Assembly: GCF_020524885.1 (NCBI RefSeq)
Contig: NZ_JAIVKJ010000005.1
Location: 124,001 to 188,000, forward strand
Direction of reading: 5' to 3'
From: Microbulbifer elongatus
Lineage (GTDB): Bacteria > Pseudomonadota > Gammaproteobacteria > Pseudomonadales > Cellvibrionaceae
DNA: 64,000 nt
How positions within the stretch are numbered: position 1 is the stretch's first letter; each line of letters opens with the position of its first letter. Shown piece by piece: positions 27,005 to 35,807 of the stretch. Both the position numbers and the translations under genes were made by a program. The notes under the pieces are model-generated. The model saw only the letters and a list, made by a program, of their open reading frames with translations. It was not told the origin of the DNA and did not search any database.

Positions 27005-28462
27005 ATGGCAAACTCATTTGACATGGTACTGTTTGGCGGCGGCGGAGATCTGTCGCTGCGCAAGCTGATCCCGGCGCTGTACCGGGCTTACATTGAAGGT
27101 GGCCTGAATAAAGATACCCGCATTCTGCCGGTGGTTCGCCGCCAGGAAGATGCGGACTCTTATATGAAAACCGCACAGGCGGCGCTGAAAACCCACCTGC
27201 GTGATGGTGAATACAGCGATAAGAGCTGGAAAGAGTTCAGCGCATTGTTGCGCGCCGTTTACCTGGATATCGCCAAGCCCGACGAGCAGTGGGATGAACT
27301 GGTGGATATTCTGGGTAAAGACACCGAGCGCACTCGCCTGTTTTATCTCGCGATCCCGCCGGCGGTATTTGGCCCCTGCTGCGAAAACCTCTCGATAAAA
27401 GGCCTTATCCACGAAAACTCCCGCGTGGTTGTGGAAAAGCCGCTGGGCTACAACGCCAAGACTTCCGACGAGATCAACAGCAAGATTGCCGAGTATTTCC
27501 CGGAAGACAGCATTTTCCGTATCGACCACTACCTGGGTAAGGAAACCGTACAGAACCTGCTGGCGTTGCGCTTCAGCAACGTGCTGTTTGAACACCTGTG
27601 GGACGCGAAGACCATCGATCATATCCAGATCAGTATTTCTGAAACTGTGGGTCTGGAAGGGCGTGCGGGCTTTTACGATGACACTGGTGCGATGCGCGAC
27701 ATGGTGCAAAACCACCTGTTGCAACTGCTTTGCCTGATCGCCATGGAATCCCCCAACAGCATGTCCGCGCGCAATATCCGCTCGGAAAAAATCAAGGTAT
27801 TGGAAGCGCTGCGCCCGCTGACTGGCGACGCCGTAGATACCAACATCGTGCGCGGCCAGTACGTTGCCGGCGGCCTTGGCAAGGAACTGGTGCCGGGTTA
27901 CCTGGAAGAATTGAAAGCGGCGAACAGCACCACTGAAACTTTCGTTGCTATTCGGGCGCACATCGATAACTGGCGCTGGACCGGCGTGCCTTTCTATCTG
28001 CGTACCGGCAAGCGCATGGAAAAACGCTGTGCGGAAATCGTGATTCAGTACAAGAACGTTTCCCATAGCGTGTATCAGCCAGAGGCCGGAAAAGTACTGC
28101 CGAACCGCCTGGTAATCCGCCTGCAGCCTGAAGAGAGCATCAAGATGGTGCTGATGGCGAAGAAGATGGACAGCCTCACTATGGAGCTGCAGCCGGTGGA
28201 GCTGAACCTGACGTTGTCCGATACCTACGACAGCTTCAAGAGTGATGCCTACAAGCGCCTAATGCTGGATGCCGCAGCAAACAATTCAGCGCTGTTTATC
28301 CACCGCGAGGAAGTTGCCGCGGCCTGGGCTTGGGTCGACCCGATTATTGATCACTGGCGCGACACCGCCAACCAGCCGCAATTGTACCGCGCAGGTACCT
28401 GGGGGCCGCAGGCGTCCAATCAGTTGCTGGCTGAAAACGGTCACCACTGGTTCAACCCCTGA
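27005..28462 (+). CDS. zwf: Glucose-6-phosphate 1-dehydrogenase Zwf
   Basis: This 485-residue enzyme oxidises glucose-6-phosphate to 6-phosphogluconolactone with NAD(P)+. The nucleotide-binding start LFGGGGDLSLRKLIPALY, the EKPLGY motif and the active-site RIDHYLGKETVQNL are all present. Length is normal. It stands between edd and pgl, giving the Entner-Doudoroff enzymes in one unit. Confidence 0.97.
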   Translation: MANSFDMVLFGGGGDLSLRKLIPALYRAYIEGGLNKDTRILPVVRRQEDADSYMKTAQAALKTHLRDGEYSDKSWKEFSALLRAVYLDIAKPDEQWDELVDILGKDTERTRLFYLAIPPAVFGPCCENLSIKGLIHENSRVVVEKPLGYNAKTSDEINSKIAEYFPEDSIFRIDHYLGKETVQNLLALRFSNVLFEHLWDAKTIDHIQISISETVGLEGRAGFYDDTGAMRDMVQNHLLQLLCLIAMESPNSMSARNIRSEKIKVLEALRPLTGDAVDTNIVRGQYVAGGLGKELVPGYLEELKAANSTTETFVAIRAHIDNWRWTGVPFYLRTGKRMEKRCAEIVIQYKNVSHSVYQPEAGKVLPNRLVIRLQPEESIKMVLMAKKMDSLTMELQPVELNLTLSDTYDSFKSDAYKRLMLDAAANNSALFIHREEVAAAWAWVDPIIDHWRDTANQPQLYRAGTWGPQASNQLLAENGHHWFNP

Positions 28463-28513
28463 GTGGTCCGGCAAAACCTTTAGCAAGGTCTGAGAGAACA
28501 AGGTCTGAGAGAC

Positions 28514-29224
28514 ATGGTTGAAGAAAAATTTTTTGCAGACAGAGAGCGGCTCACCCTGGCGCTGGCCAATGAATGTGCTGCGGCACTGCATGCTGGCATC
28601 AAGGAAAATGGACAGGCTACTTTCCTGGTCAGTGGTGGCAGTTCCCCCGAACCGGTCTACCGCGAACTTTCCCGTCGCCCACTGCCCTGGGGGCAGGTCA
28701 ATGTGGCGCTGGTAGATGAGCGCTGGGTAGAGAAGGATGAAGCCGGCAGCAACCTGGCATTCATTTCCAATAGCCTGTTGCAAAACGAAGCGGCCAAGGC
28801 GCCCTGCCTGGGCATGAAGAATGCCGCGGCTACGCCAGCAGAAGGTGAAGCGGATTGCGAGCGCGCTTATCAGGAGCTCTCCCGTCCTTTTGATGTGTGT
28901 GTGCTGGGTATGGGCAGTGATGGCCACACGGCGTCTTTCTTCCCCTACGCGGAGGGCCTGGACGAGGCTCTGGATACAAAAAGCGAGAAGCTCTGCAAAG
29001 CCATTACCGCGAAGCAGAGCGAGGTGACGGGCGCCCATACCGAGCGAATGACCCTCACACTTGCTGCCATTTTGCAGGCAAAAGAAATCAAGTTGCTGAT
29101 TACCGGTGAAGAAAAACTCAAGGTTTACCGTCAGGTATTGCTCGGCGATGACGTGAGTGAAATGCCGGTGCGCAGCATTCTCAAGCAGGGTGCGAAACCG
29201 GTCACTGTGTACTGGGCCCCATAA
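28514..29224 (+). CDS. pgl: 6-phosphogluconolactonase Pgl (DevB type)
   Basis: The 236-residue protein hydrolyses 6-phosphogluconolactone. It has the DevB/SOL pattern: FLVSGGSSPEPVYRELS, VALVDERWV and CVLGMGSDGHTASFFP. It follows zwf by 51 nt and precedes eda by 42 nt. Confidence 0.95.
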   Translation: MVEEKFFADRERLTLALANECAAALHAGIKENGQATFLVSGGSSPEPVYRELSRRPLPWGQVNVALVDERWVEKDEAGSNLAFISNSLLQNEAAKAPCLGMKNAAATPAEGEADCERAYQELSRPFDVCVLGMGSDGHTASFFPYAEGLDEALDTKSEKLCKAITAKQSEVTGAHTERMTLTLAAILQAKEIKLLITGEEKLKVYRQVLLGDDVSEMPVRSILKQGAKPVTVYWAP

Positions 29225-29266
29225 ATCAAATAACGATCGAATAGCGACGAGTTTTAGGAATTGACC

Positions 29267-29896
29267 ATGCAACAGACTCTGGTACCCGTATTGGAACAGG
29301 CTGGCGTTGTGCCGGTAATTGTAGTGGACAAGGTGAGCGATGCGCTGCCGCTGGCGCAGGCTCTGGTTGAGGGTGGACTGAACGTACTCGAAGTCACCTT
29401 GCGCACCGAGGCAGCGCTGGCTGCAGTGGAAGAGATTGCCAAGCACCTGCCAGATGCACACGTAGGTACCGGAACTGTGCTGAACGCGGGAGATATCCAG
29501 CGCTCCGTCGATGCTGGCGCTACCTTCATGGTGAGCCCCGGTGCCACCGAAGCGTTGCTGAATGCTGCCGACAATGTGTCAGTACCCCTGCTGCCCGGTG
29601 CAGCCAACCCGTCTGAAGTTATGCGTCTGCTGGAGCGTGGTTATGGCTACCAGAAGTTTTTCCCGGCGGAAGCCGCGGGTGGCATCCCCATGCTGAAGTC
29701 CATCGGTGGTCCGCTGGGCAAAGTGAAATTTTGCCCCACCGGTGGCATTAGCCCGAAAAATGCAAGCGATTATCTGAGCCTGTCCAACGTTGTGTGCGTG
29801 GGCGGTTCCTGGATGGCAGCCCCACAACTGGTTGCCGAGAAAAATTGGGCGGAGATTACCCGTTTGGCCAAGGAAGCTTCCCTGCTGAAAGGGTAA
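29267..29896 (+). CDS. eda: KDPG aldolase Eda
   Basis: This 209-residue class I aldolase splits KDPG to pyruvate and glyceraldehyde-3-phosphate and may also act on 4-hydroxy-2-oxoglutarate. The conserved Glu of LEVTLRTEAAL and the Schiff-base Lys before FFPAEAAGG are present, as is the phosphate loop CPTGGI. ATG 29267 has AGGA 7 nt upstream; a TTG at 29261 is less likely. Confidence 0.96.
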   Translation: MQQTLVPVLEQAGVVPVIVVDKVSDALPLAQALVEGGLNVLEVTLRTEAALAAVEEIAKHLPDAHVGTGTVLNAGDIQRSVDAGATFMVSPGATEALLNAADNVSVPLLPGAANPSEVMRLLERGYGYQKFFPAEAAGGIPMLKSIGGPLGKVKFCPTGGISPKNASDYLSLSNVVCVGGSWMAAPQLVAEKNWAEITRLAKEASLLKG

Positions 29897-30014
29897 TTCC
29901 CATTTGGCGTTGCTTGACAGCAGTTTCACAGAGTAGCGCAGTGCTCGGGGGGGATATATCGCCCGGCACGAACAACAAAAATTCATAAACTTTAGACATA
30001 GAGGCTGTAGCGAT

Positions 30015-31028
30015 ATGAAACTCAGAATTGCTATCAACGGTTATGGGCGTATCGGGCGCAATGTCACTCGCGCAATTTACGAGTCTGGCTATAACGACCG
30101 CATCCAGCTGGTTGCGATTAATGATCTGGCACCGGTTGAGGCCAATGCCCACCTGACTCGTTTCGATACTGTACACGGCCGTTTCAATACCGAAGTAGCC
30201 GTTGACGGTGAGAACCTGGTGATCGGTGGTGACACTGTAAAGGTTTGCCAGGAGCGTGATCCTGCCGCTCTGCCGTGGGCCGAGCTGAAAGTTGATCTGG
30301 TGCTGGAGTGTACTGGCCTGTTCACGGATAAAGCGGCGGCCTCCAAGCACATGGCAGCCGGTGCAAAGGCCGTTTTGATTTCTGCCCCGTCTAAAGATGC
30401 TGATCTGACTGTGGTTTATGGTGTAAACGACGACAAGCTGACCGCGGAGCACAAGGTTGTTTCCAACGCGTCTTGCACCACCAACTGTCTGGCGCCGGTG
30501 GCGAAAGTTCTGAACGAGTCCATCGGTATCGAGCGTGGCTTTATGACCACCGTGCACGCTTATACCAACGACCAGAACACCCAGGACGCGGTTCACAAAG
30601 ACATTTACCGCGCGCGCGCCGCCGCCGACAACATGATCCCGACCAAAACCGGCGCAGCTGCCGCGGTTGGCTTGGTGCTGCCAGAGCTGCAGGGTAAGCT
30701 CGACGGTATGGCGGTTCGCGTTCCGGTCAACAATGTTTCTCTGGTGGACTGCCAGTTTATCGCCAGCCGTGAAACAACTGCGGAAGAAATCAATGCGATC
30801 CTGCAGGACGCAGCCGGCAGCATGAAAGGCGGTGTACTGTCTTACTGCGACCAGCCGCTGGTTTCTGTGGACTTTAACCACACCTCCGCATCCAGCCACT
30901 TTGATGCCAACCACACGCGTGTAAACGGCAACCTGGTGAAAGTCATGTCCTGGTACGACAACGAGTGGGGTTTCTCTCATCGTATGCTCGATACTTCCCT
31001 GGCTATGGCGAAGGCTCAGGGGCTTTAA
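30015..31028 (+). CDS. gap: Glyceraldehyde-3-phosphate dehydrogenase, type I
   Basis: The 337-residue enzyme has the N-terminal [14 protein letters not shown] dinucleotide fold, the active-site [13 protein letters not shown] with nucleophilic Cys, and the C-terminal [12 protein letters not shown]. It would take the glyceraldehyde-3-phosphate released by Eda. Codon use is strongly optimised. The 118-nt gap after eda leaves room for a separate promoter, but none was recognised. Confidence 0.95.
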   Translation: MKLRIAINGYGRIGRNVTRAIYESGYNDRIQLVAINDLAPVEANAHLTRFDTVHGRFNTEVAVDGENLVIGGDTVKVCQERDPAALPWAELKVDLVLECTGLFTDKAAASKHMAAGAKAVLISAPSKDADLTVVYGVNDDKLTAEHKVVSNASCTTNCLAPVAKVLNESIGIERGFMTTVHAYTNDQNTQDAVHKDIYRARAAADNMIPTKTGAAAAVGLVLPELQGKLDGMAVRVPVNNVSLVDCQFIASRETTAEEINAILQDAAGSMKGGVLSYCDQPLVSVDFNHTSASSHFDANHTRVNGNLVKVMSWYDNEWGFSHRMLDTSLAMAKAQGL

Positions 31029-31061
31029 GTCAGCCCGAAAAAATGGCTGTAACAACAGTCT

Positions 31062-31078
31062 GATAACGTTTCGTTATC
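31062..31078. other. Perfect 17-bp palindrome between gap and pyk
   Basis: GATAACG and CGTTATC flank TTT in the 170-nt gap. The stem is AT-rich and not followed by T, so it reads more like a protein-binding site than a terminator. No matching regulator is known to me. Confidence 0.35.
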
Positions 31079-31198
31079 CTGCCGGGGTGGGTGCAATACC
31101 CGCTCCGGTTTTACTTTCAGCAGTCAACGCTGATTGCCATAAAAAATACGATTATCAAAAACCGTCTCACATCCACTCGATAAACGAATACCACCACT

Positions 31199-32635
31199 AT
31201 GATTCGCCATACAAAAATTGTTGCCACACTCGGCCCGGGTACAGACAAGCCGCGTGTAATTGACGAGATAATCCGCGCCGGCGTCAATGTTGTACGCCTG
31301 AACTTTTCCCACGGCAGTGCCGACGACCACCGCAAGCGCGTGGAAGAAGTGCGCCGCGCCGCCGCTGAGCAGAACCGGCTGGTAGCGGTGCTTGGCGACC
31401 TGCAGGGGCCGAAGATTCGCATCGCCCGTTTTGCCGAGGGCAGCATCTTTCTCGAGAACAATGCGGAGTTCACTCTTGACGCCGATTGCCCGAAAGAGGG
31501 CGGTAATCTGCAGCGCGTTGGTGTGGACTACCCTTCGCTGATTGCGGACTGCAAGCCCGGCAATATCCTGTTGCTGGACGATGGCAAGATCCGCCTGGAA
31601 GTTACCGGTGGTACCAGCAGCAAACTGTTCTGCCGCGTATTGCAGGGTGGCAAGCTGTCCAACAATAAAGGTATCAACCTGCTGGGTGGCGGCCTGTCTG
31701 CACCGGCACTGACGGAAAAAGACTACGAAGACATCAAGCTCGCGGCCGAGTTGGATGTGGATTTTCTGGCAGTAAGTTTCCCGCGCAGCGGTGAGGATCT
31801 GGAAATCGCCCGCAATGCCATGCGCGAAGCGGGCAGCAACGCCGCTATCGTCGCCAAGGTTGAGCGCGCCGAAGCCGTTGGCAATGATGAGCAGATGGAT
31901 GACATCATCCTCGCCTCCGACGTGATTATGGTTGCCCGCGGTGACCTGGGTGTTGAAATCGGTGATGCGGCGCTGGTGGGTGTGCAGAAGAAACTCATTA
32001 ACCGCGCAAATGCCCTTAACCGCGGCGTGATTACCGCCACCCAGATGATGGAGTCCATGATTACCAATCCGACGCCGACCCGCGCGGAAGTAATGGACGT
32101 GGCCAATGCGGTACTGGACGGCACCGATGCCGTAATGCTGTCCGCGGAAACGGCCGCGGGTGATTTCCCGGTAGCTGCTGTGGAATCCATGGCCGAAGTT
32201 GTGGTGGGCGCTGAGCAGTATCTGGGTACCACCTCGCGTCCGGCCGCAGATCGCTCCTCTTCCGAGACCATCGATACGGTCATTGCCCAGGCGGCGATTG
32301 AATCTGCGGCGCGGGTTGAAAACTTGTGCGCGGTTGCGGCACTCACCGAATCCGGCCGTACGCCGCGCATCATGTCCCGTGCTACCAGCCAGTTGCCGAT
32401 CTACGCGCTGACGCGCCACTCCCGTGTTGCGCGCCAGCTGGTGCTGCTGCGCGGTGTCGACCCCATTGAATTCGATCCGGCATCCGTGCCGCTGGGTCAC
32501 CTGACCGATGCTATCGTCGAGGTACTGGGTTCGCGTGTTACCCTGGAGAAAGGCCAACGTATCCTGATCACCCAGGGTGAGCGCCTGAACATGGGCGGGG
32601 GTACCAGCTCCATGCGCATCAAGGAAATCGAGTAA
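31199..32635 (+). CDS. pyk: Pyruvate kinase, PykA type
   Basis: This 478-residue pyruvate kinase begins MIRHTKIVATLGPGTDKP and contains LNFSHGSADDH, DLQGPKIRIARF, VMVARGDLGVEIG and ATQMMESMI, covering substrate, ATP and metal sites. It resembles the AMP/sugar-phosphate-activated PykA group rather than PykF. It ends the pgi-to-pyk unit, just before a strong terminator. Confidence 0.94.
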   Translation: MIRHTKIVATLGPGTDKPRVIDEIIRAGVNVVRLNFSHGSADDHRKRVEEVRRAAAEQNRLVAVLGDLQGPKIRIARFAEGSIFLENNAEFTLDADCPKEGGNLQRVGVDYPSLIADCKPGNILLLDDGKIRLEVTGGTSSKLFCRVLQGGKLSNNKGINLLGGGLSAPALTEKDYEDIKLAAELDVDFLAVSFPRSGEDLEIARNAMREAGSNAAIVAKVERAEAVGNDEQMDDIILASDVIMVARGDLGVEIGDAALVGVQKKLINRANALNRGVITATQMMESMITNPTPTRAEVMDVANAVLDGTDAVMLSAETAAGDFPVAAVESMAEVVVGAEQYLGTTSRPAADRSSSETIDTVIAQAAIESAARVENLCAVAALTESGRTPRIMSRATSQLPIYALTRHSRVARQLVLLRGVDPIEFDPASVPLGHLTDAIVEVLGSRVTLEKGQRILITQGERLNMGGGTSSMRIKEIE

Positions 32636-32659
32636 GCCTCCACTCGAGTTCGTCATCAG

Positions 32660-32683
32660 CTCCCGGCTTTTGCCGGGAGTTTT
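32660..32683 (+). terminator. Terminator of the pgi-pyk unit
   Basis: CTCCCGGC (32660-32667) pairs with GCCGGGAG (32672-32679) around TTTT and is followed by TTTTG. Confidence 0.9.
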
Positions 32684-33036
32684 GTTTTGGGGCTTATCAA
32701 TTCCTGAACCCGAACGCTGAGGTGTCGCCACTCAGGCCGCCGATGCCAGTCGGGAGCGGGGTGTTGTACGAATTTTGTACTGTCCTGACCCTTAATCCGG
32801 CGCTATTGCACTCCGAGCTGTCATAAAAGGCAGTTTGAGGTTACAAGAAACTACGAAATATCCGGATAATTTCTCCCCGGGCCTGTAGCTTTTTCAATTC
32901 ATTCTGTGTATTGTCGAACGTGAGAATGACAGCGCTATCATAAAAACGAATGACAGCGCTATCATTTGGCGGTACAAGGTGAATAAAAAAGTTTCTAACC
33001 AAACCTTTATATCTATAAAAAAGGAAGGGGAAATCG
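32684..33036 (+). other. Upstream region of the TonB receptor gene
   Basis: Between the pyk terminator and the receptor start, 353 nt hold two tandem NagR-like operators (32926 and 32950), a candidate promoter, and AAGGAAGGGG just before the ATG as a ribosome site. The remainder, 32684-32910, shows nothing I can name. Confidence 0.55.
32926..32978 (+). promoter_or_regulatory. Tandem NagR-like operators and promoter of the TonB receptor
   Basis: The 17-mer AATGACAGCGCTATCAT occurs twice in direct orientation (32925-32941 and 32949-32965), start to start 24 nt. Both copies share the right half TATCAT instead of TGTCAT. The left half of the second copy, ATGACA (32950-32955), could be a -35 with TACAAG (32973-32978) as -10 and a 17-nt spacer, again placing the operator on the promoter. 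Confidence 0.78.
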
Positions 33037-35643
33037 ATGCTAAAGCGCAATAAACTCGCTCTCTCGATCAGTGCGGCTGTACTCGGTGGTAGCCTCGTGG
33101 CTCCGCTGGCGGTTGCTCAACAGGATGAGGCTCTGGAAGAGATTACCGTAACCGGTATTCGTGGGGCCCTGCAATCCGCTCTGGACACCAAGCGTGACGC
33201 CAATGCGGTCGTCGACGCTATTTCTTCTGAAGATATCGGCAAGTTCCCGGACAAGAACATCGCTGAATCTCTGCAGCGTATCCCGGGTATCGCCATCAAC
33301 CGCGGTTTTGCCGGTGAAGGTAACGAAGTGTCCATCCGTGGTGTTGACCCGGAACTGACTCAGACTCTGGTTAATGGACAGTTTGTTGCGTCCACCAGCT
33401 GGTTCTCACTGTCCTTCAACAAGCGCAGCTTCAACATGGACCTGATGCCGTCCGAAGTTGTTAAGTCTGTTGAAGTGTACAAATCTCCGACTGCTTCTCT
33501 GGACGAGGGCGGTGTAGGTGGTACCGTTATCCTGCACACCCGTAAGCCGCTGGAAATGGATCCGTTCACCGTATTCGCTTCCGCCGAAACCATGACCAAC
33601 TCCCTCGACAGCGGTACTTCTCCGACTGTAAATGGCTTGGTTAGCTGGAAAGACGACTCCAATCGCTTCGGTATCCTGACTGCCGTTTCCTACGCTGAAA
33701 CCATCGGTCGTGCGAATAAAGCGGAAAACTACTGGGAAGAAGGTTGGGGTGCATCCGGTATCGCCAACTTTAACCAGGATCGTGAGCGCCAGGCATTTGA
33801 TATCAATGCGCAGTTCGCCGCTACTGACGAGCTGACCCTGGGTGCCCATTACTTCGAGACCTCTCTCGATGCTCAAAACACCAACCAGAACCTGCTGGTG
33901 TTCTCTACAGGCAACACTCAATACAGTGATGCCTCTAGCGATATCGCATCCACCAATGGTGTGCCGCTGAAAGGTACGCTCATCGGTGGTCAAGCTGGTG
34001 ATGATGGTTCCCCCGCATGGCAGGTTCTGAACGACGTTAACACTCGTAGCCCGGAACTGAAAACTGATCTGGTAGAATTTACTGCTGATTATGAAGGCGA
34101 TGGTTATCGTGTAAGCGGTGTGCTGGGTTCTACTAGTGCGAAAGGCGGTAACGGTGGCAACGTAAACTCCGGCTGGGGTATCTACGGTGAAGATCCTCGC
34201 TGGGCCGTTAATGGCGGTGACCTGAGTGTCGACTTCGACATGACCCTCGATGAAGGAATGGTTATTGATTTCGTTGGCGCCGACCCGATGCAGGGAGATT
34301 GGCTGACTAGCTTTGGAGCTTCCATCTCAGAGGTCAAACTGTGGGATGAAGAGACTTTCGCGCAGGCCGATTTCGAGCTGGATGTAGAGTACGGAGCGAT
34401 TAAGACTCTGAAAGCTGGTGTCAAAGTGCGCGAGCATGAATTTGGCAAGTCTCAGTTCAACTTCGCTCTGAGCGAAGAAGCTGCCGAGGCGTTGGCTGGT
34501 CAGACTCTGGCGGGAAGCGGTTTCGCAGGTGACGTGATCGACGCTGGCGGTGTAATGGGTCCCGGTTCTGACTCCTCATACCTCGGTGTTGATGGCGATG
34601 CCGTGAATGACTTTGTACGCGCGAACGTTGGTGAAGGTGTTTTCGTACCCACGGCTTTCGGTGAGGTTACTGAAGACATCAACGCTTTCTATGTGCAGGC
34701 TGACTTCGAAGGTGATCGCTATCGCGGTAACTTTGGTGTGCGTTATGTGACCACTGATACGAGCAGCCAGACCTTCTTGGTGAATGGCGATAGCCTGGTA
34801 GCAGAAAACGATTACTCCGATGTTCTGCCTAGTGTGAACTTCGCCTACGACCTGACTGACGAAGTAATCATTCGTACATCTGCGGCAAAAGTAATGAGCC
34901 GTCCTTCTTACGGTACTTTGAACCCGGCCATTGGCGGTATTAACCCGAACGCGAATACCGCGTCTGCTGGTAACACTGCAATGAATCCGTTCCGTGCAAA
35001 CCAGTTTGACCTTGGTGTCGAGTACTACTTCGCCGAAAATAGCTACGTGAGTGCTGCTGGTTTCTACAAGGATATCGAGTCTTTCGTGACCAGTACCACT
35101 GTTGACATGATGTTGCCGGAAGAAGAAAGCGAGCTCACTAACATGCCCGGCTTCGATGGTATCGAACCGTACACCGTATCCATTCCTGTGCAGGGTGCCG
35201 GTGGTTATGTTCAGGGTATCGAGCTGAGCTATCAGCAGATGTTCGGTAACTTCGGTGTGGTTGCCAATACCACTATCGCCGATTCCGAAGGTGAGGCTGC
35301 CGACGGAAGCAAGACCAAGCTGCCCGGTAACTCCGACCTGTCTTATAACCTGACTGGTTTCTACGAGGACGATATGTTCTCAGCGCGTGCGGCTTACACC
35401 TACCGCGATGAGTTCCTGGCCGAGGGTACTGCTCTGTCCGGTGCTCTGGATACTTTCGACGGTCAAAGCTACCTCGACCTGACTTTCACTTGGCACGCGA
35501 GCGAGAACATCGACGTAAGCCTGCAGGGTGTTAACGTTCTGGAAGAGATCACTGTTCAGCGTCACACTGTTGGTGAGCAAACCAACCGTGTTACCACCGA
35601 GAACGGTGCTCGCTACTTCCTGAAAGCCACTTACCGCATGTAA
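33037..35643 (+). CDS. TonB-dependent receptor, probable GlcNAc/chitooligosaccharide uptake
   Basis: The 868-residue outer-membrane receptor has a signal peptide (about 1-27, ending AVAQQ), a TonB box-like EEITVTGIR, a plug domain (about 55-170: DIGKFPDKNIAESLQRIPGI, NEVSIRGVDPELTQTLVNGQ) and a C-terminal barrel. The plug pattern is that of the large Xanthomonas/Caulobacter carbohydrate-receptor family. The NagR-like operators point to chito-oligosaccharides or GlcNAc as substrate. Codon use is that of a highly expressed gene. The last residues are ATYRM, so the usual terminal aromatic residue of outer-membrane barrels is replaced by Met. Confidence 0.9.
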   Translation: MLKRNKLALSISAAVLGGSLVAPLAVAQQDEALEEITVTGIRGALQSALDTKRDANAVVDAISSEDIGKFPDKNIAESLQRIPGIAINRGFAGEGNEVSIRGVDPELTQTLVNGQFVASTSWFSLSFNKRSFNMDLMPSEVVKSVEVYKSPTASLDEGGVGGTVILHTRKPLEMDPFTVFASAETMTNSLDSGTSPTVNGLVSWKDDSNRFGILTAVSYAETIGRANKAENYWEEGWGASGIANFNQDRERQAFDINAQFAATDELTLGAHYFETSLDAQNTNQNLLVFSTGNTQYSDASSDIASTNGVPLKGTLIGGQAGDDGSPAWQVLNDVNTRSPELKTDLVEFTADYEGDGYRVSGVLGSTSAKGGNGGNVNSGWGIYGEDPRWAVNGGDLSVDFDMTLDEGMVIDFVGADPMQGDWLTSFGASISEVKLWDEETFAQADFELDVEYGAIKTLKAGVKVREHEFGKSQFNFALSEEAAEALAGQTLAGSGFAGDVIDAGGVMGPGSDSSYLGVDGDAVNDFVRANVGEGVFVPTAFGEVTEDINAFYVQADFEGDRYRGNFGVRYVTTDTSSQTFLVNGDSLVAENDYSDVLPSVNFAYDLTDEVIIRTSAAKVMSRPSYGTLNPAIGGINPNANTASAGNTAMNPFRANQFDLGVEYYFAENSYVSAAGFYKDIESFVTSTTVDMMLPEEESELTNMPGFDGIEPYTVSIPVQGAGGYVQGIELSYQQMFGNFGVVANTTIADSEGEAADGSKTKLPGNSDLSYNLTGFYEDDMFSARAAYTYRDEFLAEGTALSGALDTFDGQSYLDLTFTWHASENIDVSLQGVNVLEEITVQRHTVGEQTNRVTTENGARYFLKATYRM

Positions 35644-35685
35644 GCTGCTTTCTTCCCCCGGCGATGTCAGGGGGAACATGGAACA

Positions 35686-35721
35686 AAGAAAAAGGAAGGC
35701 TTTGCCTTCCTTTTTCTTTTT
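35686..35721 (+). terminator. Terminator after the TonB receptor gene
   Basis: A perfect 13-bp stem (35688-35700 with 35704-35716, core AAGGAAGGC/GCCTTCCTT) around TTT, then TTTTT. It may let only part of transcription reach the halogenase genes, which use less optimised codons. Confidence 0.88.
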
Positions 35722-35807
35722 CCGGCCCCTGTGCGGTTGTCAGGGTCTCGGAAAACAGAGAGAATCGAGCGCAATAACGATAAAACCTAGCCCCCGAGAG
35801 GTTCAGG

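Noticed and set aside
29915..29930. A fifth NagR-like operator before gap
   Set aside because: TTGACAGCAGTTTCAC shares the left half with the pgi operator, but the centre lacks CG and the right half does not match TGTCAT.
31124..32731. A 535-residue minus-strand open frame opposite pyk
   Set aside because: It is a frame shadow of the GC-rich codon pattern of pyruvate kinase, which is complete on the plus strand. The same reason excludes the long antisense frames opposite edd (25502-26986), prs (45864-46817) and the aminotransferase gene (13065-14120).
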